From the NCBI GenBank assembly GCA_019415645.1, contig DXYV01000002.1, forward strand, positions 1 through 64,000: DNA of 64,000 nucleotides, read 5' to 3'. Source of the stretch: Clostridiales bacterium. GTDB lineage: Bacteria > Bacillota > Clostridia > Oscillospirales > Oscillospiraceae. The translations under genes were made by a program, and so were the position numbers. Under the pieces are notes generated by a model. The model was given only the letters and a program-made list of their open reading frames with translations, searched no databases and had not been told where the DNA came from. How positions within the stretch are numbered: position 1 is the stretch's first letter; every line of letters starts with the position of its first letter. Shown here piece after piece: positions 26,167-35,481 of this stretch.

Positions 26167-27399
26167 TCAGGGCGTCTCATAGGTGCCCAGAAACAGGGGA
26201 ATCTGCGCCTCCAGATCCCAGATGGCGTAGAGGAAGGGACGGTCCAGAATCAGCTCCGCCGGAGGGAGCGGCGCGGCGCTGTCACCTGGTGCCACGATGG
26301 TGGCGGCCGCCGCCCGGGTGCCCTCCTCGTTGACCTCCAGGCGGGCGCTTTGAATCACGAAATCCAAATAGAAGAAGTTTCCATTCCGCTCTCCCATACG
26401 GCTCAGGTCGGCCCGATTCTGGTCAAAGGCGACTGCCAGCCCCATGGCGGACAGGGCCTCGTTCAGCTGCCCCGACCAGGCGGCGGTGAATTTGGGCATG
26501 GACAGGAAGAGCCGGGTCTCCTGCGCCGAGGCAATCAGCGCGGTCAGGGCTTCGCCGTCCAGCTCCGCCAGCCAGGAATCCAGCCCCGCCTCGGGCAGGA
26601 GGACCACAAAGGCCAGCCGGCCGTCGTCGTAGGGCAGGACCGCCCCGGTCACGCCGTCGGCGGAGCAGTAGGGCAGATCGGCAGTCTGGCGCATGAAGTC
26701 GGTGGAGGTCACCGTTCCGTCGGCAGCGGTGAAGTCCCATTGGCCGGTGGCGTTGGCGGAAAAGGGGGACTGGAAGGCGTTTTCCAGATAGACGGCGTTG
26801 GCCAGCAGCAGGGCGATGTGCGATTCCAGATTTTGCGTCAGAATCTCGGGAATCATGCCGTCGGTGTGCTCCGAGACCCAGCGGTTGACCGCCCGGCGGG
26901 CCCCGTCGGTGTCCAGGTCGGCGGAGAACAGGCCGGCGTCGTAGCCCGCCGCGTGAACCAGAAAATCCTCGTAAAGGGTGGTGGCCTCATCCACCCACAG
27001 GCTGTTGGCCACGGAGGCTTTCGTGGAGCCGCCCAGAGCGGCGTAATCCGCCATCAGCTGGGCGGCGTTGGCGTTGAGGGCCTCCGTGTCGGCCCCCAGC
27101 ACGGATTCAAAGGCGGCGAGGGTGTCCCCGTCCGCGCCGTTGGCGGTCATGGACAGGGCGATGGCGGCGGAGAACGGGGAGAGCAGGGTGTTTGCGCCCG
27201 CCTGGCGTACCTGGCGCAGCAGCTCCACGCCGAAGGCGGTCAAGCCGGCGTTGGCGCCGGTATCCGCGCGGGGCTGGACCACGGACTCCGGCAGGACTTC
27301 GCTGGTGGGGGCCAGCTCCGTGGCCTGCCCGGCATCGGCGCCGGTGCAGCCCGCCAGCAGGAGGGGCAGAAGCAGCAGAGCGATCATGCGGCGTTTCAT
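26167..27399 (-). CDS. Serpin, secreted lipoprotein
   Basis: 410 residues from ATG 27399 (AAAAGGAGG). The N-terminus MKRRMIALLLLPLLLAGCTG is a lipoprotein signal with lipobox LAGC, so the protein is exported and lipid-anchored. The body is a full serpin fold (NSLWVDEAT, LLLANAVYLENAFQSPF, DFMRQTADLPY). The reactive-loop hinge EEGTRAAAATIVAP has small residues at P15-P9 as in inhibitory serpins; counting 17 from the first Glu puts P1 near the Ser of GDSAAP, which would suit an elastase-like protease. Probably protects the cell from host or microbial proteases in the gut. GC content is like its neighbours. Confidence 0.92.
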   Translation of the reverse strand: MKRRMIALLLLPLLLAGCTGADAGQATELAPTSEVLPESVVQPRADTGANAGLTAFGVELLRQVRQAGANTLLSPFSAAIALSMTANGADGDTLAAFESVLGADTEALNANAAQLMADYAALGGSTKASVANSLWVDEATTLYEDFLVHAAGYDAGLFSADLDTDGARRAVNRWVSEHTDGMIPEILTQNLESHIALLLANAVYLENAFQSPFSANATGQWDFTAADGTVTSTDFMRQTADLPYCSADGVTGAVLPYDDGRLAFVVLLPEAGLDSWLAELDGEALTALIASAQETRLFLSMPKFTAAWSGQLNEALSAMGLAVAFDQNRADLSRMGERNGNFFYLDFVIQSARLEVNEEGTRAAAATIVAPGDSAAPLPPAELILDRPFLYAIWDLEAQIPLFLGTYETP

Positions 27400-27602
27400 G
27401 GGGAATCCTCCTTTTCTTTTGACGGAATGGTGGTTGTATCCTATTTTATAAGACGCAAAGGAAAGGAAAAGGTTCCCTAAGTTGCGAATCTGGATTCCAC
27501 GGAAGGTTTGTATGTTTCTTGGATTGCCTCGCCGCCGCAAGCAGTGTATCCTTTGCCCTCACCCATCATAGGGGGGTGCAGTGCGCGCCCTCATTCGTTC
27601 CT

Positions 27603-27860
27603 CCCGTAGGGGCCGATCTCCGCGCCAAGTGCCGCCGCATAGCGGCGGTTGCGCTCCGAAAGGCGGCCTGCGGGCCGCACTGCCCACATCGGCCCTTTCC
27701 CCGTCCCGCCTGCAGGCGGGTTTTCCCGGGGCTGCGGCCCCGGATTCCGTGGGATGTTTGTACTTTTCTTGTTCCGCCAAGAAAAGTACCCAAAAGAACG
27801 CGGGCAAAGGGGGATACCCCTTTGCAATCCCCCATGTCTGTCGGGGGTGTGGACCATTCA
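27603..27860. repeat. Hairpin-string intergenic element
   Basis: Part of the gene-free stretch 27400-28350. It contains a series of small palindromes: CCGCCGC/GCGGCGG, GGCGGCC/GGCCGC, CCCGCC/GGCGGG, CCGGGGC/GCCCCGG, a TACTTTTCTTG/CAAGAAAAGTA stem and CAAAGGGG/CCCCTTTG. GTAGGGGCCGAT at its left and CCCACATCGGCCCTTTCC within it match the central hairpin of the repeat copy at 10818-11122, here with a much larger loop. Reading frames here are not supported as genes. Confidence 0.7.
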
Positions 27861-27904
27861 ACTCCGGCGCCCGAAAGATGCATACTCTGGCACCCCAGCA
27901 CCCA

Positions 27905-28236
27905 CTGCCGTTCCCCGGTCGGGTGTCGCGGCCTGGCAGGGTCCACGAAGCGCGCCTAATCTGGCGGTGTTAGGTCAGCCTTTCATCTTCTCTCCGAGGG
28001 GGTTCTTTTGCACGGTTCTCCTAGTTACTTCCCACCTGCACGTAATATTCCGGCGCTGATGCCCTCAAGTTTCGTTCCCCTCGGGGGGTTACTTCCAATA
28101 AGGGGGGCCGCAGCCCCCCTTGTGCTTGGTCGTTTCAAGGGGGTGTTTCCAAAGAGGGGGGGAAGTCGAAATCCCCCCTCTTTGGCGTGTCTTTGGTTCC
28201 TTTCTGCACGAGCAGAAAGGAACCCCCCGGAGGGCA
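27905..28236 (+). repeat. Long mosaic intergenic repeat, right copy
   Basis: Inverted relative to the copy at 10818-11122. It starts CTGCCGTTCCCCGGTCGGGT, shares GGCAGGGTCCAC and GCGCGCC, then has a variable middle, then a conserved block of about 190 bp with CTCAAGTTTCGTT, CCAATAAGG-hairpin, TGTGCTTGGTCGTTTCAAGG, a long G/C hairpin (28151-28185), GCGTGTCTTTGGTTCC and the stem CTTTCTGC/GCAGAAAG. Stems differ from the left copy but remain paired. No protein is encoded. Confidence 0.85.
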
Positions 28237-28350
28237 TGCCCTTGAACACGAAAGACGGAATGGACAAAACGGATTGACAGGCCACAAAATCGTAGCAAAT
28301 CAAACCGGGGGAAACGTGCCTGTGCTACAATCAGACCGAGGTGAAACAAG

Positions 28351-28629
28351 ATGCGCAAGACGTTACATTGGCTGGGACAAATCGTTGAGGATACGGTGCA
28401 GGAACAACTGCGTACGGACCTGGAGTTTTCGCTCTGGAAGGAAGAATTTGAACAACTGTGGGCCGCATTTCAGGACGAATGGAACGGCCGGCAGCCCATG
28501 CTGGAACAAGTGATAAAGCTGTTCGATGCAAAAATGATCCTCGTCGAGTGTGAGAAGGAAATCATTTTAGGGCTGGGAATCCAGATCGGATTGCAGCTGG
28601 GCGGACTGCGCTATTTATGGGAGGAGTAG
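28351..28629 (+). CDS. Small helical protein (DUF6809-like), unknown function
   Basis: 92 residues from ATG 28351 (GAGGTGA upstream): MRKTLHWLGQIVEDTVQEQL with an acidic, tryptophan-rich helical middle and a small-residue C-terminal helix IILGLGIQIGLQLGGLRYL. The pattern is reminiscent of small clostridial proteins that accompany XRE regulators (compare 10106-10447), but similarity is weak. Its upstream flank is the long repeat. Function unknown. Confidence 0.6.
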   Translation: MRKTLHWLGQIVEDTVQEQLRTDLEFSLWKEEFEQLWAAFQDEWNGRQPMLEQVIKLFDAKMILVECEKEIILGLGIQIGLQLGGLRYLWEE

Positions 28630-28691
28630 AACCGGAAAAACAAACAAAATTTCAGGTAGGACTACAACATTATAATAATTTCGTTATAAGA

Positions 28692-28713
28692 CGGGCGGGG
28701 AGTTCCCCGCCCG
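28692..28713 (+). terminator. Terminator before the molybdenum hydroxylase cluster
   Basis: Stem CGGGCGGGG, loop AGTT, CCCCGCCCG followed by GCGATTTTCTT, 63 bases after the small gene. Confidence 0.7.
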
Positions 28714-28773
28714 GCGATTTTCTTGTATGAGAAAAACGGTCTACCCCAATGAGCAAAAACGACGGAAAACGCC

Positions 28774-28802
28774 TTGAAGGAGACCGGGTCTTATAGTACA
28801 AT
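28774..28802 (+). promoter_or_regulatory. Promoter of the fused molybdenum hydroxylase gene
   Basis: TTGAAG, 17-bp spacer, TACAAT, identical in both hexamers to the promoter at 659-687, with about 100 bases of leader before the ATG at 28905. I saw no recognisable Moco or purine riboswitch in the leader. Confidence 0.5.
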
Positions 28803-28904
28803 GAAACAAAGAAACGCGGACTCGGGGAGTGAATCGCCAAGACCGCGACGGACCGAAACCAGGAACGAATGCCCGCAAAGGCGGGGCGGGAGGCGGAGAA
28901 GCGT

Positions 28905-31490
28905 ATGGGAGAACGGTATGAATTGACGGTCAATGGCGTGACGCGGACCGTGGAGGAGGACAAGCCGCTGCTGCGCTATCTGCGGGACGATCTGCGCCTG
29001 ACCTCGGTGAAGGACGGGTGCAGCGAGGGAGCCTGCGGCACCTGTACCGTCCTGGTGGACGGCCGGGCGATGCGCGCGTGTATCCTCACCACCAAAAAGG
29101 CGGCGGGCAAGTCCATCGTCACGGTGGAGGGGCTGACGCCAGCGGAACAGGAGGCCTTTGTCTACGCCTTCGGCGCGGTGGGCGCGGTGCAGTGCGGCTT
29201 CTGCATCCCCGGCATGGTGCTCTCCGGCAAGGCCCTGCTGGACCAGAACCCCAACCCCACCGAGGCGGAGATCAAAAAGGCCATCCGGGGCAACATCTGC
29301 CGCTGTACCGGGTACAAAAAGATTATTGAGGGCATCGCCCTGGCCGGGGCCATTCTCCGGGGGGAGCGGTCCATCGACCCCGCCCTGGAGCAGGGCGCGT
29401 CCTTCGGCGTGGGCGACCGGGCCTTCCGCATCGACGTGCGGGACAAGGTGCTGGGCAGCGGGGAATACTGCGACGACCTCTATCTGGAGGGCATGGTCCA
29501 CGCCTCCGCCGTCCGCTCCCGGTATCCCCGGGCCCGCGTGCTGGATATCGACGCCAGCGCGGCTCTGGCCCTGCCGGGGGTGCTGGCCGTCCTCACCGCC
29601 GACGATGTGCCCCACAATAAGGTGGGCCATATCCAGCAGGACTGGGATGTGATGATCGCCAAGGGGGACATTACCCGCTGCGTGGGAGACGCCATCTGCC
29701 TGGTGGTGGCGGAGAACGAGACCGTCCTCAAGCAGGCCAAGGAGCTGGTGAGGATCGACTACGAGCCCCTGGAGCCGGTGCGCACCATTCAGGAGGCCAT
29801 GGCGCCCGACGCCCCCAGCCTTCATCCCAACGGCAACCTGTGCCAGCAGCGCCACGTGACCCGGGGCGACGCCAAAACCGCCCTGGCCAACTCCAAGTAT
29901 GTGGTCACCCAGTCCTACCGCACGCCCTTTACCGAGCACGCCTTCCTGGAGCCGGAGTGCGCCGTGGCCTTCTCCTACAAGGACGGCGTGAAGGTGTACA
30001 CCTCCGACCAGGGCGTGTACGACACCCGCAAGGAGATCTCCATTATGCTGGGCTGGGAGCCTGAGCGCATCGTGGTGGAAAACAAGCTGGTGGGCGGCGG
30101 ATTCGGCGGCAAGGAGGATGTGTCGGTGCAGCATCTGGCGGTGCTGGCCGCCCTCAAGGTCAACCGCCCGGTGAAGGTCAAGCTGTCCCGGCAGGAGTCC
30201 ATCCGCTTCCACCCCAAGCGCCACTATATGGAGGGCACCTTCACCCTGGGCTGCGACGAGAACGGAATCTTCACCGGCCTGGACTGCGAGATCTACTTCG
30301 ACACCGGGGCCTACGCCTCCCTGTGCGGGCCGGTGCTGGAGCGGGCCTGCACCCACTCGGTGGGCCCCTACTGCTACCAGAACACCGACATCCGCGGCTT
30401 CGGCTGGTACACCAATAACCCCCCCGCCGGGGCCTTCCGGGGCTTCGGCGTGTGCCAGAGCGAGTTCGCCCTGGAGTCCAACATCAACCTGCTGGCGGTA
30501 AAAGTGGGCATCTCCCCCTGGGAGATCCGCTTCCGCAACGCCATCGAGCCGGGGAAGGCCCTCCCCAACGGCCAGATCGCCGACTGCTCCACCGCCCTCA
30601 AGGAGACCCTGCTGGCGGTAAAGGACGTCTATGAGCAAAACGCGGCTCACGCCGGCATCGCCTGCGCCATGAAGAACTCCGGCGTGGGCGTGGGCCTGCC
30701 CGACAAGGGCCGCTGCCGGCTGGAGGTCCGCAACGGCGTGGTGGAGCTCTACTCCGCCGCCTCCGACATCGGCCAGGGCTGCGCCACGGTGTTTCTCCAG
30801 ATGCTGGCCGAGACCACCGGCCTGCCCCTGGAGAAGCTGAAGAACATGGGGGCCAATTCGGAGGTGGCCCCCGACTCGGGCACCACTTCCGGCTCCCGCC
30901 AGACCCTCATCACCGGCGAGGCGGTGCGCATGGCGGCCGTCGAGCTGAAAGCCGATCTGGACGGGGCGGAGGGCGATCTGTCCGCCCTGGAGGGGCTGGA
31001 ATACTTTGCCGAGTTCTTCGACCCCACCGACAAGCTGGGGGCCGACGTGCCCAACCCCAAGAGCCATGTGGCCTACGGCTTCGCCACCCATGTGGTGATC
31101 CTGGACGGCGACGGCCGGGTGAAGGAGGTGTGGGCCGCTCACGACTCAGGCAAGGTGGTCAATCCCATCTCCATCCAGGGGCAGATCGAGGGGGGCGTGC
31201 TCATGGGACTGGGCTACGCCCTGACCGAGGACTTCCCCCTGAAGGACTGCGTGCCCCAGGCCAAATTCGGCACGCTGGGCCTGCTGCGGGCCGACCAGAT
31301 TCCCGACATCCACGCCATCTATGTGGAAAAGGAGGAGCTGCTCCCCTTTGCTTACGGCTCCAAGGGAATCGGAGAGATCGCCACCATCCCCACTGCTCCG
31401 GCGGTCCAGGGGGCCTATTACGCCTTGGACCATGTGCTGCGCACCTCCCTGCCCATGGAGGGAACGGCCTACTCCAAGCCCAAACGGTGA
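28905..31490 (+). CDS. Fused 2Fe-2S/molybdopterin hydroxylase (selenium-dependent xanthine dehydrogenase type, XdhD-like)
   Basis: 861 residues from ATG 28905. N-terminal 2Fe-2S domain with Cys39, 44, 47 and 59 (CSEGACGTCTVL), then a second cluster domain (VQCGFCIPGM, ICRCTGY), then the molybdopterin-binding part with GGGFGGKED, GAFRGFG, AASDIGQG and GSKGIGEIATIP. No FAD domain, as in E. coli XdhD and the selenium-dependent xanthine dehydrogenase family. It should hydroxylate a purine or similar N-heterocycle at the Mo site, with labile selenium as cofactor. The selD, yqeB, yqeC and mocA neighbours support this assignment. Electron acceptor unknown. Confidence 0.92.
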   Translation: MGERYELTVNGVTRTVEEDKPLLRYLRDDLRLTSVKDGCSEGACGTCTVLVDGRAMRACILTTKKAAGKSIVTVEGLTPAEQEAFVYAFGAVGAVQCGFCIPGMVLSGKALLDQNPNPTEAEIKKAIRGNICRCTGYKKIIEGIALAGAILRGERSIDPALEQGASFGVGDRAFRIDVRDKVLGSGEYCDDLYLEGMVHASAVRSRYPRARVLDIDASAALALPGVLAVLTADDVPHNKVGHIQQDWDVMIAKGDITRCVGDAICLVVAENETVLKQAKELVRIDYEPLEPVRTIQEAMAPDAPSLHPNGNLCQQRHVTRGDAKTALANSKYVVTQSYRTPFTEHAFLEPECAVAFSYKDGVKVYTSDQGVYDTRKEISIMLGWEPERIVVENKLVGGGFGGKEDVSVQHLAVLAALKVNRPVKVKLSRQESIRFHPKRHYMEGTFTLGCDENGIFTGLDCEIYFDTGAYASLCGPVLERACTHSVGPYCYQNTDIRGFGWYTNNPPAGAFRGFGVCQSEFALESNINLLAVKVGISPWEIRFRNAIEPGKALPNGQIADCSTALKETLLAVKDVYEQNAAHAGIACAMKNSGVGVGLPDKGRCRLEVRNGVVELYSAASDIGQGCATVFLQMLAETTGLPLEKLKNMGANSEVAPDSGTTSGSRQTLITGEAVRMAAVELKADLDGAEGDLSALEGLEYFAEFFDPTDKLGADVPNPKSHVAYGFATHVVILDGDGRVKEVWAAHDSGKVVNPISIQGQIEGGVLMGLGYALTEDFPLKDCVPQAKFGTLGLLRADQIPDIHAIYVEKEELLPFAYGSKGIGEIATIPTAPAVQGAYYALDHVLRTSLPMEGTAYSKPKR

Positions 31491-31491
31491 A

Positions 31492-31525
31492 ACAGGCCGG
31501 ACCGTAAACCTGCGGTCCGGCCTGT
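31492..31525. terminator. Terminator between convergent hydroxylase and mocA genes
   Basis: 13-bp stem ACAGGCCGGACCG around an 8-base loop, within the 37 bases between the two stops. Confidence 0.75.
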
Positions 31526-31527
31526 AC

Positions 31528-32133
31528 TTAATCGGATTGGCCCGCCTGTTCCAGGGCGGACAGCTGGGCGGGGGTATCCACGTCGGTCAGCTCCCGGGCG
31601 GGGACCTCCACCAGGCGCACGGCCTCGGGATGGCGGCGGATGACCACGCCGCCCCCCACGTCTCCCTCCAGCGCCAGCAGCTCCGGGAAGAAGCGGGCGG
31701 GGAACAGGCAGGGGTTGCCCCGGACGCCGTCGTGGGCCGCACAGACAAGAGCGGACGGGTCAGACTGAAAAGCCCGGACCAGCCGGGCGACGGTGTCCCG
31801 GCGCAGCAGAGGCTGGTCGGCCACCAGAAAGAGGACCCCGGCGCACCCGGTCAGTTCCTCCAGTCCCAGCCGGACGGAGGAACTCTGTCCCCGCTCCGGA
31901 TGGGGGTTGAGCACGGCGCAAAAGCCAAATTCCTCCGCCAGCGCGGCGGCGTCCGGGCGGCTTACGACCACCCGAACGACGGAAAAGGCATCGGGCGGCA
32001 CGGCCTCCAGCGCCCGCCGCAGCAGCGTTTTTCCGCCCAGCTCTGCCGCCAGCTTGGGCGCGCCGAAGCGCTCCGACTGGCCGGCGGCCAGCACCACACA
32101 GCCCAGCGGCCGGACCGGATGTATTTGTTCCAT
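31528..32133 (-). CDS. mocA: Molybdenum cofactor cytidylyltransferase (YgfJ/MocA type)
   Basis: 201 residues from ATG 32133 (GGAAGGAGG upstream). Nucleotidyltransferase fold with GCVVLAAGQSERFGAPKLAA, LVADQPLL and GVRGNPCLFP. Adds CMP to molybdopterin to make the MCD form used by xanthine-dehydrogenase-type enzymes. It lies on the opposite strand between the two hydroxylases, so is transcribed separately from the shared cluster. Confidence 0.92.
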   Translation of the reverse strand: MEQIHPVRPLGCVVLAAGQSERFGAPKLAAELGGKTLLRRALEAVPPDAFSVVRVVVSRPDAAALAEEFGFCAVLNPHPERGQSSSVRLGLEELTGCAGVLFLVADQPLLRRDTVARLVRAFQSDPSALVCAAHDGVRGNPCLFPARFFPELLALEGDVGGGVVIRRHPEAVRLVEVPARELTDVDTPAQLSALEQAGQSD

Positions 32134-32294
32134 AGCTGCCGCCTCCTTCCGTTTGGTCCAGTATAGCGGCTCCCCGCTGTCCAAGTCAAGGAAAACGCCG
32201 GAATTGCCTTGCAACAGGCCCGCCGGGGCGGTATAATAGCCACAGAAAGGGAAGGCGGCGGACGCCGCCGCCCAAAGCAAAAGGAGGGACCCCC

Positions 32295-34607
32295 ATGAGC
32301 CAGGTTGGACAGAGAAAGCCCCGGGTGGACGCCTACGACAAGGTCACCGGCCGGGCCAAATATACCGATGATCTGTGCGGCCGGGACGCCCTGGTCGCGA
32401 AGATTCTTCACGCTACCATTGCCAACGGCGTGGTCAAGTCCATCGACGCCTCCGCGGCTCTGGCCGTGGAGGGTGTGGTGAAGGTGCTCACCTGCTTTGA
32501 TGTGCCCGAGTTCTATTTCCCCACGGCGGGCCATCCCTGGTCCACCGACCCGGCCCATCAGGACGTGGCCGACCGCCTGCTGCTGACCAAGCGGGTGCGG
32601 TTTTACGGGGACGACGTGGCCGTGGTGGTGGCGGAGAACGAGGTGGCCGCCGTGCAGGGCGTGCGGGCACTGAAGGTGGAGTATGAGGAATACCCCTTCG
32701 TGCTGGACCCCCAGGAGGCCATGGAGGAGGGCGCGCCCCAGCTCCACGAGCGATTCCCCCACAACGTGCTGGGCCACGGCCAGGTGCGCAAGGGGGACTA
32801 TGCGGCCGCCATTCAGGAGCCCGGCCTCATCAAGGTGGAGGGCTGGTATGACACCCCCACGGTCCAGCACTGCCACATTGAGAATCACAACTGCTACGCC
32901 TACGAGGAGAACGGCCGGATTACCGTGGTCACCTCCACCCAGATTCCCCATATCGTCCGCCGGGTGTGCGGCCAGGCCCTGGGAATCCCGTGGGGGCGAA
33001 TCCGCATCATCAAGCCCTACATCGGCGGGGGCTTCGGCAACAAGCAGGATGCGCTGTACGAGCCCCTGTGCGCCTGGCTGACCACTCAGATGGGGGGGCG
33101 CAAGGTGAAGATCGAGTGCACCCGGGAGGAGACCTTCCACTGCAACCGGGTGCGCCACGCTATCCGCAGCCACATCATCTCCTGGGTGCGGCCGGACGGC
33201 ACCTTCGCCGCCCGCAAGCTGGAGTGCTGGTCCAACCAGGGGGCCTACGCCTCCCATGGCCACGGCATTGCCGCCAAGGGCATGAACGCCTTCCCACAGC
33301 TCTACCCCTGCGACAACGTGGAGTGCGATTCCTGGACCGTGTTCACCAACACGCCGGCGGCCGGCGCCATGCGGGGCTATGGAATCCCCCAGGCCATGTT
33401 CGCCGGAGAGGCCCACATCGACGACGTGGCCGCCGCCCTGGGCATGGACCCGGTGGAGTTCCGGCGCAGGAGCGTCATGCCCGTGGGCTATGTGGACGGC
33501 TTCTCCAAGAACGAAAATTACTTCGACACCTTCAACCAGTGCATGGACGCGGGGGAGGCCTACCTCCACTTTGCCCGCAAGCGGGCGGAGTACGCCCATC
33601 AGACCGGCCCGGTGCGCCGGGGCGTGGGGATGGCCCTGTTCTGGTACAACACCGCCGTGTGGCCCATCTCGCTGGAGTCCTCCTCCTGCCGGATGGTGCT
33701 CAACCAGGACGGCTCCCTTCAGGTGCAGACCGGCGAGACCGAGATCGGCCAGGGCTGCGACACCGTGTACGCCCAGATGGCCGCGGACGCGGTGGGCGTG
33801 CCCTTTGAGAAAGTCCACATTGTGTCCACCCAGGACACCGACGTGACCCCCTACGGCACCGGGGCCTACGCCTCCCGCCAGACTTACATCGGCGGCTTCT
33901 CCATCACCCAGACCGGCACCCTGCTCAAGCAGCGCATCCTGGAATATGCCCACGAGCTGACCCGGATGCCGGTGTCCAATCTGGACCTGGCCGACGGGAA
34001 GATCGTCCGCACCAGCGACGGGACGGTGCTTATGGAGCTGGACGAGCTGGCCACTACCGCCCTGTATTCCCTGGAGCACAGCCAGCATCTGACCGCCGAA
34101 TCCACGGCCCAGATCAAATCCAACGCCTACTCCTTCGGCTGCACCTTCGCCGAGGTGGAGGTTGACATTCCGATGTGTAAGGTAACGCTGCTGGACATCG
34201 TCAACGTCCACGACTGCGGGCGGCTCATCAACCCCCAGCTGGCGGAGGCCCAGGTCCACGGCGGCATGTCCATGGGAATCGGCTACGGCCTGTCGGAGCA
34301 GCTGCTCTTCGATCCGAAGACCGGGCGGCCGCTCAACGACAATCTGCTGGACTATAAGCTGTCCACCTTCCTGGACCACCCCCACCTGGAGGCCCGGTTC
34401 GTGGAGAACCCGGAGCCGACCAGCCCCTTCGGCACCAAGGCGCTGGGGGAGCCGCCGGCCTGCTCGCCGGCCCCCGCGATCCGCAACGCCATTTTCCACG
34501 CCACCGGCGTGGCGGTGAATCAGATTCCCATCACCCCCCATGTGCTCTACCGGGCGTTTAAGCAGGCGGGACTTATTTCCGACGAGGGAGGGGAAGACCA
34601 TGTATGA
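32295..34607 (+). CDS. Molybdopterin-binding subunit of a three-subunit xanthine dehydrogenase-type hydroxylase
   Basis: 770 residues starting VGQRKPRVDAYDKVTGRAKY after AAAGGAGGG. Mo-cofactor loops include GGGFGNKQD, GAMRGYG, GETEIGQG, and the catalytic-glutamate region GTKALGEPPA. Resembles XdhA of E. coli and the clostridial purine hydroxylases. Eight-base overlap with the FAD subunit gene, then the 2Fe-2S gene: the L-M-S order of three-subunit enzymes. Substrate likely a purine or N-heteroaromatic. Confidence 0.93.
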   Translation: MSQVGQRKPRVDAYDKVTGRAKYTDDLCGRDALVAKILHATIANGVVKSIDASAALAVEGVVKVLTCFDVPEFYFPTAGHPWSTDPAHQDVADRLLLTKRVRFYGDDVAVVVAENEVAAVQGVRALKVEYEEYPFVLDPQEAMEEGAPQLHERFPHNVLGHGQVRKGDYAAAIQEPGLIKVEGWYDTPTVQHCHIENHNCYAYEENGRITVVTSTQIPHIVRRVCGQALGIPWGRIRIIKPYIGGGFGNKQDALYEPLCAWLTTQMGGRKVKIECTREETFHCNRVRHAIRSHIISWVRPDGTFAARKLECWSNQGAYASHGHGIAAKGMNAFPQLYPCDNVECDSWTVFTNTPAAGAMRGYGIPQAMFAGEAHIDDVAAALGMDPVEFRRRSVMPVGYVDGFSKNENYFDTFNQCMDAGEAYLHFARKRAEYAHQTGPVRRGVGMALFWYNTAVWPISLESSSCRMVLNQDGSLQVQTGETEIGQGCDTVYAQMAADAVGVPFEKVHIVSTQDTDVTPYGTGAYASRQTYIGGFSITQTGTLLKQRILEYAHELTRMPVSNLDLADGKIVRTSDGTVLMELDELATTALYSLEHSQHLTAESTAQIKSNAYSFGCTFAEVEVDIPMCKVTLLDIVNVHDCGRLINPQLAEAQVHGGMSMGIGYGLSEQLLFDPKTGRPLNDNLLDYKLSTFLDHPHLEARFVENPEPTSPFGTKALGEPPACSPAPAIRNAIFHATGVAVNQIPITPHVLYRAFKQAGLISDEGGEDHV

Positions 34608-35481
34608 TATGAAGGCCCTCTACGAGGCGTTTACCGTGGAGGAGGCGGTGGCCCTGCGGGTGGCCCACCCGGAGGCCCAGATCATCGCCGGCGGCTCCGA
34701 CGTGCTGGTGCAGATGCGGGAGGGCAAGCGGGCCGGCGCGGAGCTGATCTCCATTCAGGGCATCGACGCCATCCGGGGCGTGACCCTGGACGGGGACGGG
34801 ACCCTGCGCATCGGGTCGCTGACCTCCTTCTCCCACATTACCCGCAGCCCCCTGATTCAGCAGTACTGCGCCGTGCTGGGGGAGGCGGTGGACCAGGTGG
34901 GCGGCCCCCAGATCCGCAACATCGGCACCATTGGCGGCAACACCTGCAACGGCGTGACCTCCGCCGATTCCGCCTCCACCCTGTTTGCTTGGGAGGCCAT
35001 TGTGGAGCTCACCGGGCCGGAGGGCGTGCGGCGCGTTCCCATTGACCAGTTTTACATCAAGGCCGGCGTGGTGGACCTGCGGCCGGGGGAGATTCAGACG
35101 GCGATCCTGATTCCCAGGGCCAGCTATGCGGATACCTACGGCTTTTACACCAAATACGCCATGCGCAACGCCATGGACATCGCCACCCTGGGTTGCTCGG
35201 TGAATGTGCGCATGGCCGCCGACGGCAGGACCCTGGAGCGGGTGCGCATCGCCTACGGTGTGGCCGGACCCGTGCCCATGCGCTGTCCCACCGCCGAGGC
35301 GGCGGCCTGCGGGCAGCCCTATTCGCCCGAGCTGGCGGAGCGCTTTGCCCGGGCGGTGTTGGAGGACATCAATCCCCGGGATTCCTGGCGGGCGGCCAAG
35401 GACTTCCGGCAGCACATCGCCGTGGAGACCGCCAGGCGCGGCCTGACGGAGTCCGTCCGGCGGGCGGGAGGTGACGTGTGA
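34600..35481 (+). CDS. FAD-binding subunit of the molybdenum hydroxylase
   Basis: 293 residues from ATG 34600, overlapping the upstream gene. FAD_binding_5 domain with IIAGGSDVLVQMREG and QIRNIGTIGGNTCN, followed by a CO-dehydrogenase flavoprotein C-terminal part. Transfers electrons from the 2Fe-2S subunit to NAD+ or another acceptor. Overlaps the start of the 2Fe-2S gene by one base. Confidence 0.93.
   Translation: MYDMKALYEAFTVEEAVALRVAHPEAQIIAGGSDVLVQMREGKRAGAELISIQGIDAIRGVTLDGDGTLRIGSLTSFSHITRSPLIQQYCAVLGEAVDQVGGPQIRNIGTIGGNTCNGVTSADSASTLFAWEAIVELTGPEGVRRVPIDQFYIKAGVVDLRPGEIQTAILIPRASYADTYGFYTKYAMRNAMDIATLGCSVNVRMAADGRTLERVRIAYGVAGPVPMRCPTAEAAACGQPYSPELAERFARAVLEDINPRDSWRAAKDFRQHIAVETARRGLTESVRRAGGDV

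Noticed and set aside
27519..28358. Several overlapping open frames of 80-146 codons on both strands in the repeat region.
   Set aside because: They follow the hairpins and mosaic repeat, lack ribosome sites and share no protein motif; GC-rich repeats give long open frames by chance.
28630..28904. Possible riboswitch (purine or molybdenum cofactor) ahead of the hydroxylase gene because of GGTCTACC and nearby hairpins.
   Set aside because: The remaining conserved elements of the purine aptamer and a Moco-type fold could not be found.
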